A stretch of 64,000 bases of DNA from Diphasiastrum complanatum (GCA_029204225.1 CM055108.1:4017547-4081546), one strand, 5' to 3'. Shown: positions 57,001 through 64,000, counted from the stretch's first letter. The notes: a model not told the origin generated them from the letters alone. Numbers and translations are program-made.

Positions 57001-59860
57001 TAGAGTAGCTAAAAGTGATGCAAGAAAGTGTCATGCACATAAAAGGTAGATCTAGCCACATAGAAAGATAGAAAGAAGTGAGTTGCATGGAGATGGAAGC
57101 AGTGAGGAGATGATGGCTGCGTGGAGATGGAGATGGAAGCATGGAGAGAGAGAGAGAGAGTCATGGAAATCAATGATATGGATATTGATGGTATTGGTAT
57201 TGTGAGTGGCTTTGACCTCATCTAGAGAGATCCATGAGCAGGGATGTTACTTATGTTTGTATTCCCAAGCATCACGTCTTTTTCTTTTGGAGTTAGTGGG
57301 CAATTCTATATGGCACCTAGATCCACTCCTATATTTGAAAGGTTGTCCATAGATCATTCGTTCAAAGAGTTTGATCAGGCTCTTTGGGGATCAAACTAGA
57401 CTTCTATCAAACTCACTTGGGGATAGGATCTATTGGGGACCTAATTTTGCCACATCACTTGGATGTTGGTTTGTGACATAGCCTTCATTTCATATGGGGG
57501 TTGCTTGGAATATCGTCTCACTAGCTACATGTGCAGGTAAGACGCTTTGGGTGAGGCTGATCTGGAAGAGCATTTTATTTCATGTTTCTTCATCTATGAT
57601 GAGATTAGGGTCAGATACTATTGTCTCTTTCCAGATTAGCCCATTATACTCTATTCCTTGATATCCCACAAGGATCAGAGATATGCCACACTTATGATAT
57701 GAGAGATGTTTAGTATGAGGATGGAGAGACACTGCATCAGCACTACTTCTCATATCACATCCCTTTTTTCAAAGGGTTGTGCTTAGACAAATGATTCAAA
57801 GTCAAAGGGTATAGTACCCGTTCCTTCTAGACATTGTGATCAAAGACAACATGATGTTATCACTTATCTTCATATCGTTTATCATCTATCATTCAACCCT
57901 ATCCTATGGATAAACTCAGATATTATGCTTTTGTCCATAGTTCCAGTCAATTTTCTTAATATAATCATGTTTATCATATTGTTGTACGACTAGCCTCGTG
58001 TTGGTCTTTAGCTTAGTTCAATTTTACTTGTCTCAGAGATGTTTTACGCTCCCATAGCATGAACACTCTTGAAGTGTACTCCAATTTTGTGTACCTTTGG
58101 GTATTCAAAAGACATTAATTTAATCTTTTTTTCTTTTTGTGATCTTTTCCTTCTATCATTCTATTTGAGCATTTTTTCTGTGCATGCTTTGTTGAAGAAT
58201 GTGCACAAGAACTGTTGAATTTTTGCACTAGAACAATATGACTCTTATATAGGGGCGGATACTAGATTTTCTGGGGGCGTTTTGTTTGAGTTTGAAAAAA
58301 GTGGGTCTCTCTATGCTGAAAGAGAACTTTATAAGTAGTCTTTCACATGTGACTTTCTGCTGAATGAAAGTAACATGACAAGTATTACGGTTGATGATGA
58401 TATCTTTTGAGGTTCATTAGCCTACTTCTAGGAAATACAACCATTAGTATGATAAGGCTAGTTGTGTATAGTGCAGTGCCATCTTTATCATGATCAGAAC
58501 CCCTTTGGCTATTCTGTCATGATCATTTGTCTACTAGTTTTGGTTGCTTTGTTGCAAATGGATGCAGCCAATATGTTCTTGCACTACAAATCTAAATTTG
58601 TTGGTGTTGATTTCCTTGTTGGGGAGGTTTCTTGACAGCCCAAGCTTTGTGATTGTGACCCTTGCAGCTGACAGCGCATACTACAAGGTCAGCGATAAGC
58701 TCCAGCTCTTTGGTTGAAACATGCTGAATATGTATTACATGTTGCAAGTTTCCTCGAGTTCACGATTCAGTTTAGAAATGAACTCAAATGCTAGATATCC
58801 TTCTCAAGCCATTTGTGATTGCACACAATATACATCTGCAAACTTGCGAAAACTTGATTACTGTTAACTCGGAAGATCCTTTTCAGGTTCCTTTTGAAGA
58901 AGTTCCTGATCTTGTGGCAAATCGAAAAATTTTGCTTGGAGGAGGGCATGCCTTTGTCCCAAGAGAACAGGCATAAAAACTTACTAGATCACACAGAGTT
59001 AAACTTATCTTATGTTGTTGGATATGGTAGGCCTGTATATGAAATTTTTTGCATAATTCAGCTCTAGATAGTGTTCCTATTTGGTACCAAATTTGTTGAA
59101 AATCACTAAGCAAGGACCTTGTCTGGTGCTAGCAGCTTGCGTTGCTGGTGGTTGGCCAATTTCGCACGCGCTTATCTAAAGCACTGGTTTTGACAAACCG
59201 GTTTGTCATAATGTGTACCTCAAAAGATTTTGAAACAATGTTGCTGTTTTTATTGATGTACTCTTAAGCTACTTCCATAGACCATTGTTATTTTTCTCAT
59301 TAATTCTATGAAATCCTTGTTTTAATTGAAAGTGTCGGACTTACTGGATTTGTATATTAGGAAATGGACAAGTGTTTGTGCTGAGGACGAAAAGGACCGA
59401 CTTGCACCTGTATGCTGGAAGCCAAAATTATTCATTCTTGTGATTCTCATGAAGCAGATTATTTTTAGATACTGGGTCTTGCTTGGATATATTGACTTGC
59501 TTGACTTCGACGTCATGATCACATTTTTGTCCATATGACATCATTCAGTTGGTTCCACATCAGGATTTTTAAACTGTTCTTGTTAATCCTTTTAACTTTA
59601 TCTATGTATGTCCTTGCAGATAGTTGAATCCCTAAGCACACGTTACTTGGGAGCTGACTATACACAGGTAGCCTATCCTCAGCAATTTTGAGTTTTCAAG
59701 ACTTGCAACATCCATCCTTGATTTGAACCGCTGGTGAATTATGGTTCTAAACTATAATGTCTGCTGGCAGCCTGATTCCAAAAGAGACATTTCCTCCAAG
59801 GATCTTGATAACCTTGCAAAAACTTCCTTTCCTTTATGCATGCATCATCTTTTCAAAAAG
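38854..59860 (+). CDS. PRIM2: DNA primase large (regulatory) subunit, 5' part: 12 exons visible
   Basis: Twelve exons (38854-39019, 49099-49160, 49534-49637, 49993-50074, 50171-50230, 51744-51801, 58668-58687, 58887-58970, 59136-59200, 59361-59409, 59620-59667, 59771-59860) join in phase into 296 codons. Landmarks of the plant PriL family: LSLYETAPNVEV, EEFEQFALDRLR, KDVVSHFVLRLAYCR, LRRWFLAMESALFRHRF, YYKVPFEEVPDLVANR, QFRTRLSKALVLTNRKW and KTSFPLCMHHLFKK. The Cys in PLCM (residue 289) matches the first 4Fe-4S ligand (Cys287 in human PRIM2); the other three ligands are encoded beyond the window. The protein pairs with the small catalytic primase subunit and DNA polymerase alpha in the nucleus to make RNA primers. 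The gene spans more than 21 kb. Confidence 0.95.
40270..40947 (+). CDS. unassigned proline-rich ORF in PRIM2 intron 1
   Basis: A 225-codon frame with a Pro-dense centre (PRPPPPCPPQPPVPAPPPQ) and an acidic tail (DDLDSDNEDGDDRQHG). Just upstream, in another frame, lies IVWERISTYPRS, which vaguely recalls the W.R motif of plant mobile-domain proteins. No start context, domain or homologue is recognised. I think it is a transposon-derived relic rather than a host gene, since it lies inside the intron of PRIM2 on the same strand. Confidence 0.25.
   Translation: MGHVDGPVGFVMLLRLKGHLLSAVKGDGKRLGFLPCPHMPAQGRCRLIDIYGARLTQAGMSLDLDVYAIVSSTPRDPLAPRPPPPCPPQPPVPAPPPQPDAHPPLVPRPNAPCPTTPLQPIAPRPAPPLAASILVGAFPQRPPAVTQMTLPVQTLRILRSESAPDGLSQDTQDIPSTFPTHQDDLDSDNEDGDDRQHGEVGSSGSSSPPSQQPARQHLSFAISHN
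41248..41671 (-). repeat. 3' LTR of chromovirus (424 bp)
   Basis: Starts (minus) AGTTATGGACTCGG after the purine-rich GTGTCGGGGAG and ends ...ATTCGTAACT next to the target duplication. GCTATAAGTAGGG on the minus strand near 41410 is a plausible TATA box. Confidence 0.93.
41718..42866 (-). pseudogene. chromovirus integrase core and chromodomain
   Basis: In the same frame as the upstream part but after a TGA at 42867. The DDE integrase core is visible: MDFILGLPHT with GHDSCMVVVDRFSKQAHFIP (first Asp), SDRDSKFTSIFWTELMR (second Asp) and SDGQSEVLNRILEDYLRHF (Glu). The GPY/F-type region YYGPYRIVEVLSPVTYRLQLP follows, then a C-terminal chromodomain-like segment (QIQFLVQWDGRPIEEATWEP). A chromodomain after integrase defines chromoviruses and is thought to steer integration towards particular chromatin. 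Confidence 0.92.
42867..44150 (-). pseudogene. chromovirus RT (second half), RNase H and integrase zinc finger
   Basis: From the RT palm FRVLPFGVTNGPPTFQNVM and the catalytic box VLVYFDDILIFS, through the thumb, to RNase H (LVETDASNVGLGALL; SVHEKELLAIIYALKKW; RANTAADALSRLP) and the HHCC integrase finger (GGHFGFQKSYARLKDHFYWP, CPFCLRNK). It ends at TGA 42867 (codon context CAA AGT TGA CCT), probably a mutated Arg CGA. The first half of RT should precede it but is inverted (44151-44340). Confidence 0.92.
44151..44340 (+). pseudogene. inverted RT segment inside the chromovirus
   Basis: The plus strand here reads LCIDYRALNKLTIRNQYPVP, then HMDDLFDQLGTSKIFFKIDL and YYQIRMHPSDEHKTAFRT. That is the RT fingers/palm block that belongs between LLINKKDG (44345 onward) and YEFRVLPFGV (44150 downward), both on the minus strand. 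One TGA lies within it (after DLRS). About 190 bp are thus flipped in place, with nothing missing that I can see. Confidence 0.9.
44341..45387 (-). pseudogene. chromovirus nucleocapsid knuckle, protease and start of RT
   Basis: In frame with gag after the TGA at 45388. CFRCKSPDHLARDC is a CX2CX4HX4C zinc knuckle (about 45325). YIALVDTGSTHSFIS (about 45050) holds the aspartic protease DTG triad, followed by YDLILGADWF. RT begins with HHIDLRPGSAPPSCPPYRMS, and GLIVPSHSPFGAPVLLINKKDG runs up to the inversion breakpoint. Downstream of it the minus frame reads nonsense because the next 190 bp are inverted. Confidence 0.92.
45388..46395 (-). pseudogene. chromovirus gag (capsid part)
   Basis: 336 codons including a terminal TGA. 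A Pro/Gly-rich segment (PGFFPRPPLPEPHF) precedes the capsid core (LENWFAKLDTYFQIYPKTDPQKIQLAALHLDGRAATWW is the landmark region near 45930) and FMELSYLFTDLQPTELISRY. The TGA at 45388-45390 falls in the linker before the zinc knuckle with no frame change, so gag-pol was probably one polyprotein and this is a point mutation (CGA to TGA). Confidence 0.9.
47003..47015 (-). promoter_or_regulatory. chromovirus primer-binding site (tRNA-iMet)
   Basis: On the minus strand TGGTATCAGAGCA directly follows the 5' LTR end ...CATAACT. It is a perfect plant initiator-Met tRNA site. Confidence 0.95.
47016..47439 (-). repeat. 5' LTR of chromovirus (424 bp)
   Basis: The same length as the other LTR. Termini (minus) are AGTTATGG...TTCATAACT. 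Differences from the 3' LTR are mostly transitions. Confidence 0.93.
47440..47569. repeat. 57 bp flank duplicated in tandem around a 16 bp filler
   Basis: GGTACAATGATTAATC... occurs at 47440-47496 and again at 47513-47569. The spacer CGCCGCGTCGATAACT contains an inverted bit of the LTR (GACGCGGCG) and the LTR terminus ATAACT. Confidence 0.85.
47640..47846 (-). pseudogene. possible transposase acidic-tail fragment
   Basis: On the minus strand one frame reads LEEKSEESDESNEDEEGDDD before a stop near 47640. Acidic C-terminal tails like this are common in plant hAT-like transposase relics, but no catalytic motif is visible, so the assignment is weak. Confidence 0.25.
47850..49098. other. distal part of PRIM2 intron 1, nothing recognised
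   Basis: AT-rich with GAATC/GATTC-rich stretches (48610-48680, 48930-48975). No ORF with recognisable content. Confidence 0.5.
49099..49160 (+). CDS. PRIM2: PRIM2 exon 2
   Basis: Acceptor TTTTGCAG, donor GTG|GTACGC. Encodes VLKGIEEVRARRKRLEELDTV, continuing the ALDRLR-VLKG motif of plant PriL. Confidence 0.9.
49534..49637 (+). CDS. PRIM2: PRIM2 exon 3
   Basis: Acceptor TATGGCAG, donor AAC|GTAAGT. Encodes VIDLWRKHMRTPNAADLNKK and DVVSHFVLRLAYCR, the most conserved N-terminal helix pair. Confidence 0.93.
49993..50074 (+). CDS. PRIM2: PRIM2 exon 4
   Basis: Acceptor ATTCACAG, donor CAG|GTACTT. Encodes TEELRRWFLAMESALFRHRF and a short Ser-rich end. Confidence 0.93.
50171..50230 (+). CDS. PRIM2: PRIM2 exon 5
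   Basis: Acceptor GATGTAG, donor GAG|GTTTGT. Encodes RKLMDDYKLPFKAISVAEFE, in phase with both neighbours. Confidence 0.9.
50231..51743 (+). other. PRIM2 intron 5
   Basis: Mostly unassigned. On the minus strand, 51350-50960 reads as short Gly/Arg-rich pieces (SSNQLVRGGVWTKLMD; GGRGRGKGKVG) that look like a decayed mobile-element protein; no family is named. Confidence 0.5.
51744..51801 (+). CDS. PRIM2: PRIM2 exon 6
   Basis: Acceptor TGGTCAG, donor ACAG|GTAACA. Encodes VLKDKLGQVCRSLNQPLPT, matching the LKEKLGLV region of Arabidopsis. It leaves one base for the next codon. Confidence 0.88.
52850..53620 (-). pseudogene. LINE ORF2 C-terminal part (zinc-knuckle end)
   Basis: The minus strand reads PLYRTYLERTWRNQLGVKP, then DSGLSHCLRFILGQLRVSSH, then IPREERICQLC and, after a frameshift, EEHFIFRCPLYYEIRGRYHC, and an acidic tail with DEDYDDDEDD. 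This is the conserved C-terminal end of plant-type LINE ORF2 proteins (Cys/His cluster). The frame is broken near 53300. Confidence 0.75.
53607..54430 (-). pseudogene. LINE block: ORF1 C-terminus and AP-endonuclease domain
   Basis: On the minus strand, an ORF1-like tail (IHVEERYKAFQEARELGRRV; YRDGQVRLLD) leads by a frameshift into an AP endonuclease: LRIGVWNCAGIHS (first motif, Asn), ILFFMETH (Glu) and HILLTGNFNARTSSR. The last motif is normally GDFNAR, so the catalytic Asp is replaced by Asn. This block should precede RT but lies after it here. It runs into the C-terminal part at about 53610. Confidence 0.72.
54362..55860 (-). pseudogene. LINE reverse transcriptase domain
   Basis: Minus strand from pre-RT (PLQSWVNYATNLYTTAHPS) through NNRTSDIDLLSAELLKPVAK and NLLHPILKAGDAKNVHNYRT. 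A frameshift near 55290 follows, then FACFVDISKAFNTVPRHLL, GVKQGCPLSPPLFALYIDDL and ILLYVDDIVLLS (intact YVDD), and the post-RT TVMYASEIWLPGV. These are non-LTR RT motifs in their usual order. ORF continuity is lost at several points. Confidence 0.88.
55990..56690 (-). pseudogene. LINE ORF1, coiled-coil part
   Basis: Starts near 56665 on the minus strand. A Ser/Ala-rich head is followed by a heptad coil (AALSALQRDI; LLERQIHDIVE), continuing after a stop into LEQEV-type heptads and ending EQQRRDDKKPNLR. That phrase matches the linker before the RRM-like domain of L1-type ORF1 proteins. The sequence then jumps directly to the pre-RT region, so the RRM/CTD and endonuclease are missing from their normal place. 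Confidence 0.6.
56700..58667. other. rest of PRIM2 intron 6, nothing recognised
   Basis: The first 350 bp may be the 5' UTR of the LINE. The rest is AT-rich, with no ORF or repeat of note apart from the short GA run. Confidence 0.5.
58668..58687 (+). CDS. PRIM2: PRIM2 exon 7 (20 nt microexon)
   Basis: Acceptor CCTTGCAG, donor AAG|GTCAGC. With the G carried over from exon 6 it encodes ADSAYYK, which supplies the YYK before VPFEEVPDLV found in all plant homologues. Without it the frame and the conserved motif would be lost. Confidence 0.85.
58887..58970 (+). CDS. PRIM2: PRIM2 exon 8
   Basis: Acceptor TTTTCAG at 58880-58886. Encodes VPFEEVPDLVANRKILLGGG and HAFVPREQ. It is followed by GCATAA, not GT: no GT within reach restores the frame, so a GC donor is inferred. 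Confidence 0.9.
59136..59200 (+). CDS. PRIM2: PRIM2 exon 9
   Basis: Acceptor TGCTAGCAG, donor CG|GTTTGT. Encodes LALLVVGQFRTRLSKALVLT and NR, joining EQ to LALLVV as in Arabidopsis NQLVSLVV. Confidence 0.9.
59361..59409 (+). CDS. PRIM2: PRIM2 exon 10
   Basis: Acceptor TATATTAG, donor CCT|GTATGC. Encodes RKWTSVCAEDEKDRLAP, the KDRL.P motif of the family. Confidence 0.9.
59620..59667 (+). CDS. PRIM2: PRIM2 exon 11
   Basis: Acceptor CCTTGCAG, donor CAG|GTAGCC. Encodes IVESLSTRYLGADYTQ. Confidence 0.92.
59771..59860 (+). CDS. PRIM2: PRIM2 exon 12 (last exon in window)
   Basis: Acceptor TGCTGGCAG, donor AAAAAG|GTACAA. Encodes PDSKRDISSKDLDNLAKTSF then PLCMHHLFKK. The Cys is the first expected Fe-S ligand. 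The next expected block (family motif HGGRMQ) was not found between 59861 and 64000. Confidence 0.92.
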
Positions 59861-62800
59861 GTACAAGTGACGTCTCTCTGACAAGCTTGTGAAAAGTTCT
59901 ATCCTTTATTTAAATCAAATTCTTTGAACATTTTTTCTAGTAAAACATCTTATCATTACAATGGGTTACTGCTGTGTAAAACTTTAACGGAAGCAGAACA
60001 GTTGACTGCTGATGGTACTTTGGGTGAAGAATTTTGGCATATACAAAGGATAGCCCACTTTTTTTGAACTCCGAAGAAAATAACGATTGTAGAATCAAAT
60101 GCCATCTCAGATGTTGTGACCTGACAAATCAATCGCTCCCTGGTTAAGAGAGATGAATGAGAGTGAAAGAAAACTCTGTGAATTCAAACAGCTCAGTCTT
60201 TGCATAATTACAAATCGAGTTTCAAAAGGATGGAATAAAAAATTTCAAATACTTTTTATTAAAAACGATTTTGAGTGCTTTTCTTTTTGGAGATTTTCAA
60301 ATCATTGTCTTAAATCGATTTGAACTTTCGAAAAACGAATCTAGAAAAATTTGAATCAAGTCTAAACTATGAATTGTTTACAAACTGATGAATTTGTAGG
60401 TTCTCCCATCAGCGGAGGAATCCAATCGCTGACTTTAACTACTCTCACTTGGTGCTAATTTGAAGCTAATCTGGTTATGCTAAGATTCTGAATATTCACC
60501 TATTTCAAATGAGCCCCACATCTCTACATATACTCTTCATAGACACTTGCTTTGCCCTCTGATCAAGGCTTGTAGTCTGTGTGCTATGACTGCTATCTAA
60601 GATTATTTTTTGTGATAATCAATGACCAAAATACCAACGAATAATGGATGGGTCCAAAATAAACCTGAGAATATCATTCATAAACTTAGGAGGCCAACTC
60701 CCAAATATCTGCCTAAAACATTTGCTGACTCAAAAAGACTGTTTTGTAGTGTTAGTACAAAAATGAAGATGTTGAAAATTGTTGTCGTGACATGAAGTTG
60801 CTGGGAAATCAAGCCACATGAATATATTATAAAGTAATACAGGAAAATGAAAGGATGATGTTGCAAGAATGGAGATGTGAAAGGAAACTACTGATGTGGA
60901 TGGTTTACCAAGACCAGCTCTTAGGCATTTTGAAGCTATCTAGATCAAGAAAATTCCATGTCATCTCTAGAATTATTAATGTCATATAATTCCAAAAGGT
61001 GCTTTGTAACAACTATCACTCTCTTAGATTTATGTATATTGCTCCTACCAACAGCCCACGTGGCACAGCCAACTGACAAGCGAGCGGGAGCGCCAAGCCT
61101 GAAGCCTGCCTCCGTTGGATTACATAACAAATGCTCAGAGTTTGCAATGTTCTTCATAGATGAACCATTGAAATTAGTCCAAGTGGCAGGTTCTTCTCGT
61201 GGGTGAAGATCCAAACGGTCCGGGAAGAATATATGTAGTACTGTTAAGCTCCATCCCGTCATACGTCCCTTGGCTTTCCTTTTCCTCCTTCCTTTTGCTT
61301 TCCCTTTTCCTGTCGCCATGGATCGGAACGTACTGCTGAAATTAATCGAAAAAAGATTCAAAAAGATGATCGTCGTCTACAAATTATGTGCATATGGGCT
61401 GTGAAGGTGATGTTTCCGGACAGCAGTTTAGTTAGATGCGGATATTCTCAGCAGTTTGGCCGGTTCTTTATATATGGCTGAATGTTTGGTTTGGCTGGAA
61501 AGGAAGCAGATAAAGGCATCGTGGCTCCGGAAGAACTCGAAGAAAGCCGTGTGATGATATAAAGTGTAAGTGAGTTGTGATGGATTTGACCGTAGGACTT
61601 AATTTTTGAGGATGGCAATTCGTTTGAAACGTTGTGGTCTAATGAAACAGGGCTCGGTGAATTTATCGTGGAATTTTATGTATGTAAAATTGGTAAGATG
61701 ATGTGTAATTTGGCTTTGGGGTTTCAAAGTAGGGTAGGGAGTTCAGTGAGAACTACGCAGTGCCGGATTCTGGCAAATCTAAATGACGGCTTCTTGTATT
61801 GTTAGCTGTCTTATCGAATTGAATAATTCTTGTCAAGGAATCATCGAATTGCTTAAAAGGACAGCAGTTCATTCATCAATATTCAACGAAGTACGTTGAT
61901 GTGTTCCTCCCTTACCTTCCTGGTTAAGGCTGGTTAAGGGAAAGGGATGTAGTGGATCGATGAATTTAATGGTCTTGCTTTTCAGATTTCATCTACCTTC
62001 CAGTTGAGTTTTCATCTACCTTTCCTCCCGATCGGCTTGCCCTTTCTCCACCTCTCTTTTGAGAAATGTGGCAAGTAAGAATCAGTTCACACCAACCACA
62101 CCCTCATTTTGGACTGTGAGAACTGTGCTTATATGATTGGCTACCTTTCGTTAAGCTGGTGCTTGATCAGCCCTCTGGGCTTGGAAATTGGGCAGTGAAG
62201 CTGAGTCAAAGCTATGCTTGAGTCTTATTTTAGACCACAGGCAGCGATGACTCATCTCACCATTGAGTTAAGCAACATTCGTTTCATTTGTTGGGCTTGT
62301 GTTGCTGTTACAGCTTCGGGCTAAGGAACCTCTGTGACCGACGCAGAACTCTCGTGTTAAGCTTGTGGAGTTTCTTGGCACACAGAGAGTAGAGGTCCTT
62401 GGTGGAGAGAGTAGAGAGTGGGTTTTAGAAAAATGAGATGATTCGTAGGACGAGAAGGGAAAAAGGCAGAAAAGAAGGAGAGCACGGAGCTCGCATTTTC
62501 ATTTGGAGCCACACTTGCGTTGCTGTGATGTTTTTCTGACTGCTCAGTGCTAAGTTATGTATTTTTTCTTTCTTCTTTCTTGTAATGAACAGGTTTGATA
62601 TTTTCACATGGTATCAGACTGAAAATGCAACTCATCTTCTGCACGCAAGGAGAGCAGTCTCCATGCAAGACTAGTTACACGAGGCCCTAGATCAATATCT
62701 GGCACGGCGCTCCAGTGTCCACCCTAGTTTTAAAGAGTTTCTCTTGCACCAAGAATGACACATGAAATGCCTGTGATATGCTCATGGCCATCCAACGCCA

Positions 62801-63051
62801 TAAAAATAAAAACCCCATGTTTGACGTGTAGATGAAGAATGCCATGAACTTTCTTTTGGAAGGCTCCTCATGATGGCCAAAAAATAATAATAATAGTGGA
62901 CATTGAAGGCATGTAGTGCCAAGAAAAAATTGCAGGAGTATGTACACAAAGATTAAATAATGACTGGACTGAGACAAAGATGGGGTAGCTTGATAAATGA
63001 CGACTGAAAGAGAATGTTGAAGTAAGGTGTCATCGTCAAGTGTGTTTCTAG
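59861..63051 (+). other. PRIM2 intron 12, proximal part
   Basis: AT-rich. Holds a small minus-strand ORF (60945-61361) and no recognised exon. Confidence 0.6.
60945..61361 (-). CDS. hypothetical small protein with very basic N-terminus
   Basis: An open minus-strand frame of 138 codons, or 124 from the second ATG (61319). From the second ATG it begins MATGKGKAKGRRKRKAKGRM, then gives ordinary-looking sequence (FFPDRLDLHPREEPATW; GAPARLSVGCATWAVGRSN). I recognise no family. It could be chance, a small lineage gene nested in a PRIM2 intron, or a cDNA-like insertion. The basic stretch would suit nucleic-acid binding or nuclear localisation, which is inference only. Confidence 0.2.
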   Translation of the reverse strand: MNLFSINFSSTFRSMATGKGKAKGRRKRKAKGRMTGWSLTVLHIFFPDRLDLHPREEPATWTNFNGSSMKNIANSEHLLCNPTEAGFRLGAPARLSVGCATWAVGRSNIHKSKRVIVVTKHLLELYDINNSRDDMEFS

Positions 63052-63874
63052 CATAGTTGCAGCGAATCTCGATTCGCTGGGTCTGCGATTCGCGGGTCGC
63101 GATTCTGCGACCCAGAATCGCAAAAAAAAAAAGAAATTGTTTTTTTTTGGAAAAATAGCTTATTGCTGAAATTTTTTTTAGGGGATCAATGGTCAAACCA
63201 GCGTTTTGCCTCTCAGAAGTGCAGTAGATGAGGCACAAACAGATCTTATTTTCAGTAGCTATCCGGTTGTCATTTGCTCTGGTTTTCAGTAAATGTTAAT
63301 GCTACAGTTTGGACTATCAACTGTATGGATGATGATCACTTTTGCAATTGGTTCACTGGAGATGTGAGTGCAATGTACATACAGTTGGGGGCATAAATAT
63401 TGGGCCCTTCTCGGCGCGCATTTGGACCCCATTTTTATCTACAGGGGGGTGGTGGCATTTTTATCTACAGTGTCTATATAGCAAGAAGCTCTAGGGGGTT
63501 CGGGGGACAGTAGCCCCCCGGGAAACGGGGGTTTCGGGGGGCGGTAGCCCCCTGGTGGGGGGTTTGGGGGGCAACGCCCCCCAACGGCGGGGTCCGGGGG
63601 CTGCTGGTAGACCCCGGCCCCGACGGTAAAGCCTCTTCATGATTTGGCCTTCCAACTCCCCGAGTGAAAACACACTTTTTGGTGTTTCGCACCCGAAACA
63701 GTCGGCAAACTACACAATCATAATCCCCTCGATCAGAGCTTTCATCTGATACCCATATTGCCTAAAAAAATTTCAAAAAAAAAAAAAGCGATTCTACACG
63801 ATTCTGGGAAAATCCCGAATCGCGATTCTGATCGCGATTCTGAATCGCGATTTGGGAATCGCGCTGCAACTATG
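63052..63874. mobile_element. hAT-type non-autonomous element with 8 bp target duplication
   Basis: An 823 bp element begins CATAGTTGCAGCG and ends CGCTGCAACTATG. The inverted-repeat ends extend about 80-100 bp as GCGATTC-rich sequence next to A-rich runs. It is flanked by GTTTCTAG at 63044-63051 and 63875-63882, an 8 bp duplication typical of hAT. The core is GC-rich and non-coding, with a minisatellite (63496-63615). It sits in PRIM2 intron 12 (+ strand gene). Confidence 0.85.
63496..63615. repeat. GC-rich minisatellite, ~31 bp units, 3-4 copies
   Basis: Units follow GGGGGTTYGGGGGRCRGTAG then CCCCC, partly self-complementary (GGGGGC...GCCCCC). It contrasts sharply with the AT-rich surroundings. 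Confidence 0.8.
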
Positions 63875-64000
63875 GTTTCTAGTTGGAATTGTTAATATCA
63901 AAATGGTAACAGAATGTATGGGTTATTAAAAGGAACTCTAAAGAGGCGATTGAAAATTGAACATGAAATAGATGGAGTGAGAGAAGGCTTAGTTAAAATC

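Larger units (their letters stand above)
51802..58667 (+). other. PRIM2 intron 6 (6.9 kb)
   Basis: Contains the rearranged LINE (52850-56690, minus). 51802-52850 and 56700-58667 hold no recognised gene. A short (GA)n lies at 57139-57160. Confidence 0.85.

Noticed and set aside
59861-64000. Further PRIM2 exon (HGGRMQ block with the remaining Fe-S cysteines)
   Set aside because: No matching coding sequence seen; the exon must lie beyond the window.

Overview
The window is nuclear DNA of a land plant. It carries a five-exon gene of the plant-specific NPG/NPGR family (TTC7-like TPR scaffolds) and the 5' part of the gene for the large subunit of DNA primase (PRIM2), both on the + strand. Almost everything else is plant-type transposable-element DNA: Ty1/copia, Ty3/gypsy, a chromodomain chromovirus, LINEs and hAT-like elements, plus long (CT)n/(GA)n microsatellites. 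Introns of up to about 10 kb filled with retroelements fit a large-genome plant. A fern or other seed-free vascular plant is my guess, but the sequence alone does not prove the lineage.

Layout. 85-9572: NPGR-like gene, 5 exons, 707 codons. Its 4.3 kb first intron holds a degenerate transposase-like relic, microsatellites and two LINE fragments; its fourth intron holds a small MITE-like element. 9573-13700: AT-rich intergenic DNA with a two-unit ~250 bp tandem duplication and a short-period repeat. 13716-~17600: Ty1/copia element 1 (+), decayed, with a 164 bp (CT)n run in its 3' LTR. ~17870-18180: minus-strand gag zinc-knuckle fragment. ~18190-22425: an apparently chimeric gypsy derivative (+), with a tRNA-Asp-type primer site, a gag, then the C-terminal half of an unusual coiled-coil ORF and a 3' LTR. 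23600-24404: copia fragment (-). 24401-~29150: copia element 2 (+). ~29298-38250: a larger gypsy element (-) sharing the LTR and coiled-coil ORF of the first one and also carrying gag (four zinc knuckles), protease and part of RT. ~38700 to beyond the window end: PRIM2, 12 exons visible. Its 10 kb first intron contains a complete chromovirus (41248-47439, - strand) with 424 bp LTRs and a 5 bp target duplication. Intron 6 contains a rearranged LINE (-), and intron 12 contains a hAT-type non-autonomous element with an 8 bp target duplication. PRIM2 coding in the window stops after exon 12, at the first cysteine expected to bind the 4Fe-4S cluster; the rest lies beyond position 64000.

The two host genes have unrelated roles: plasma-membrane phosphoinositide kinase scaffolding and replication priming. 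I see no functional link between them. The most unusual features are: (i) a ~190 bp micro-inversion inside the RT domain of the chromovirus; (ii) its LTRs ending AGTTAT...ATAACT instead of TG...CA, supported by the target duplication; (iii) two oppositely oriented copies of a gypsy family with a long coiled-coil accessory ORF and leaders full of an AACCTTCGYC motif, together forming a ~1.7 kb inverted repeat; (iv) a 20 nt microexon and a GC-AG intron in PRIM2; (v) a LINE in which the endonuclease block lies downstream of RT. All exon boundaries were placed by hand from splice motifs, phase and remembered family sequence, without an alignment run.
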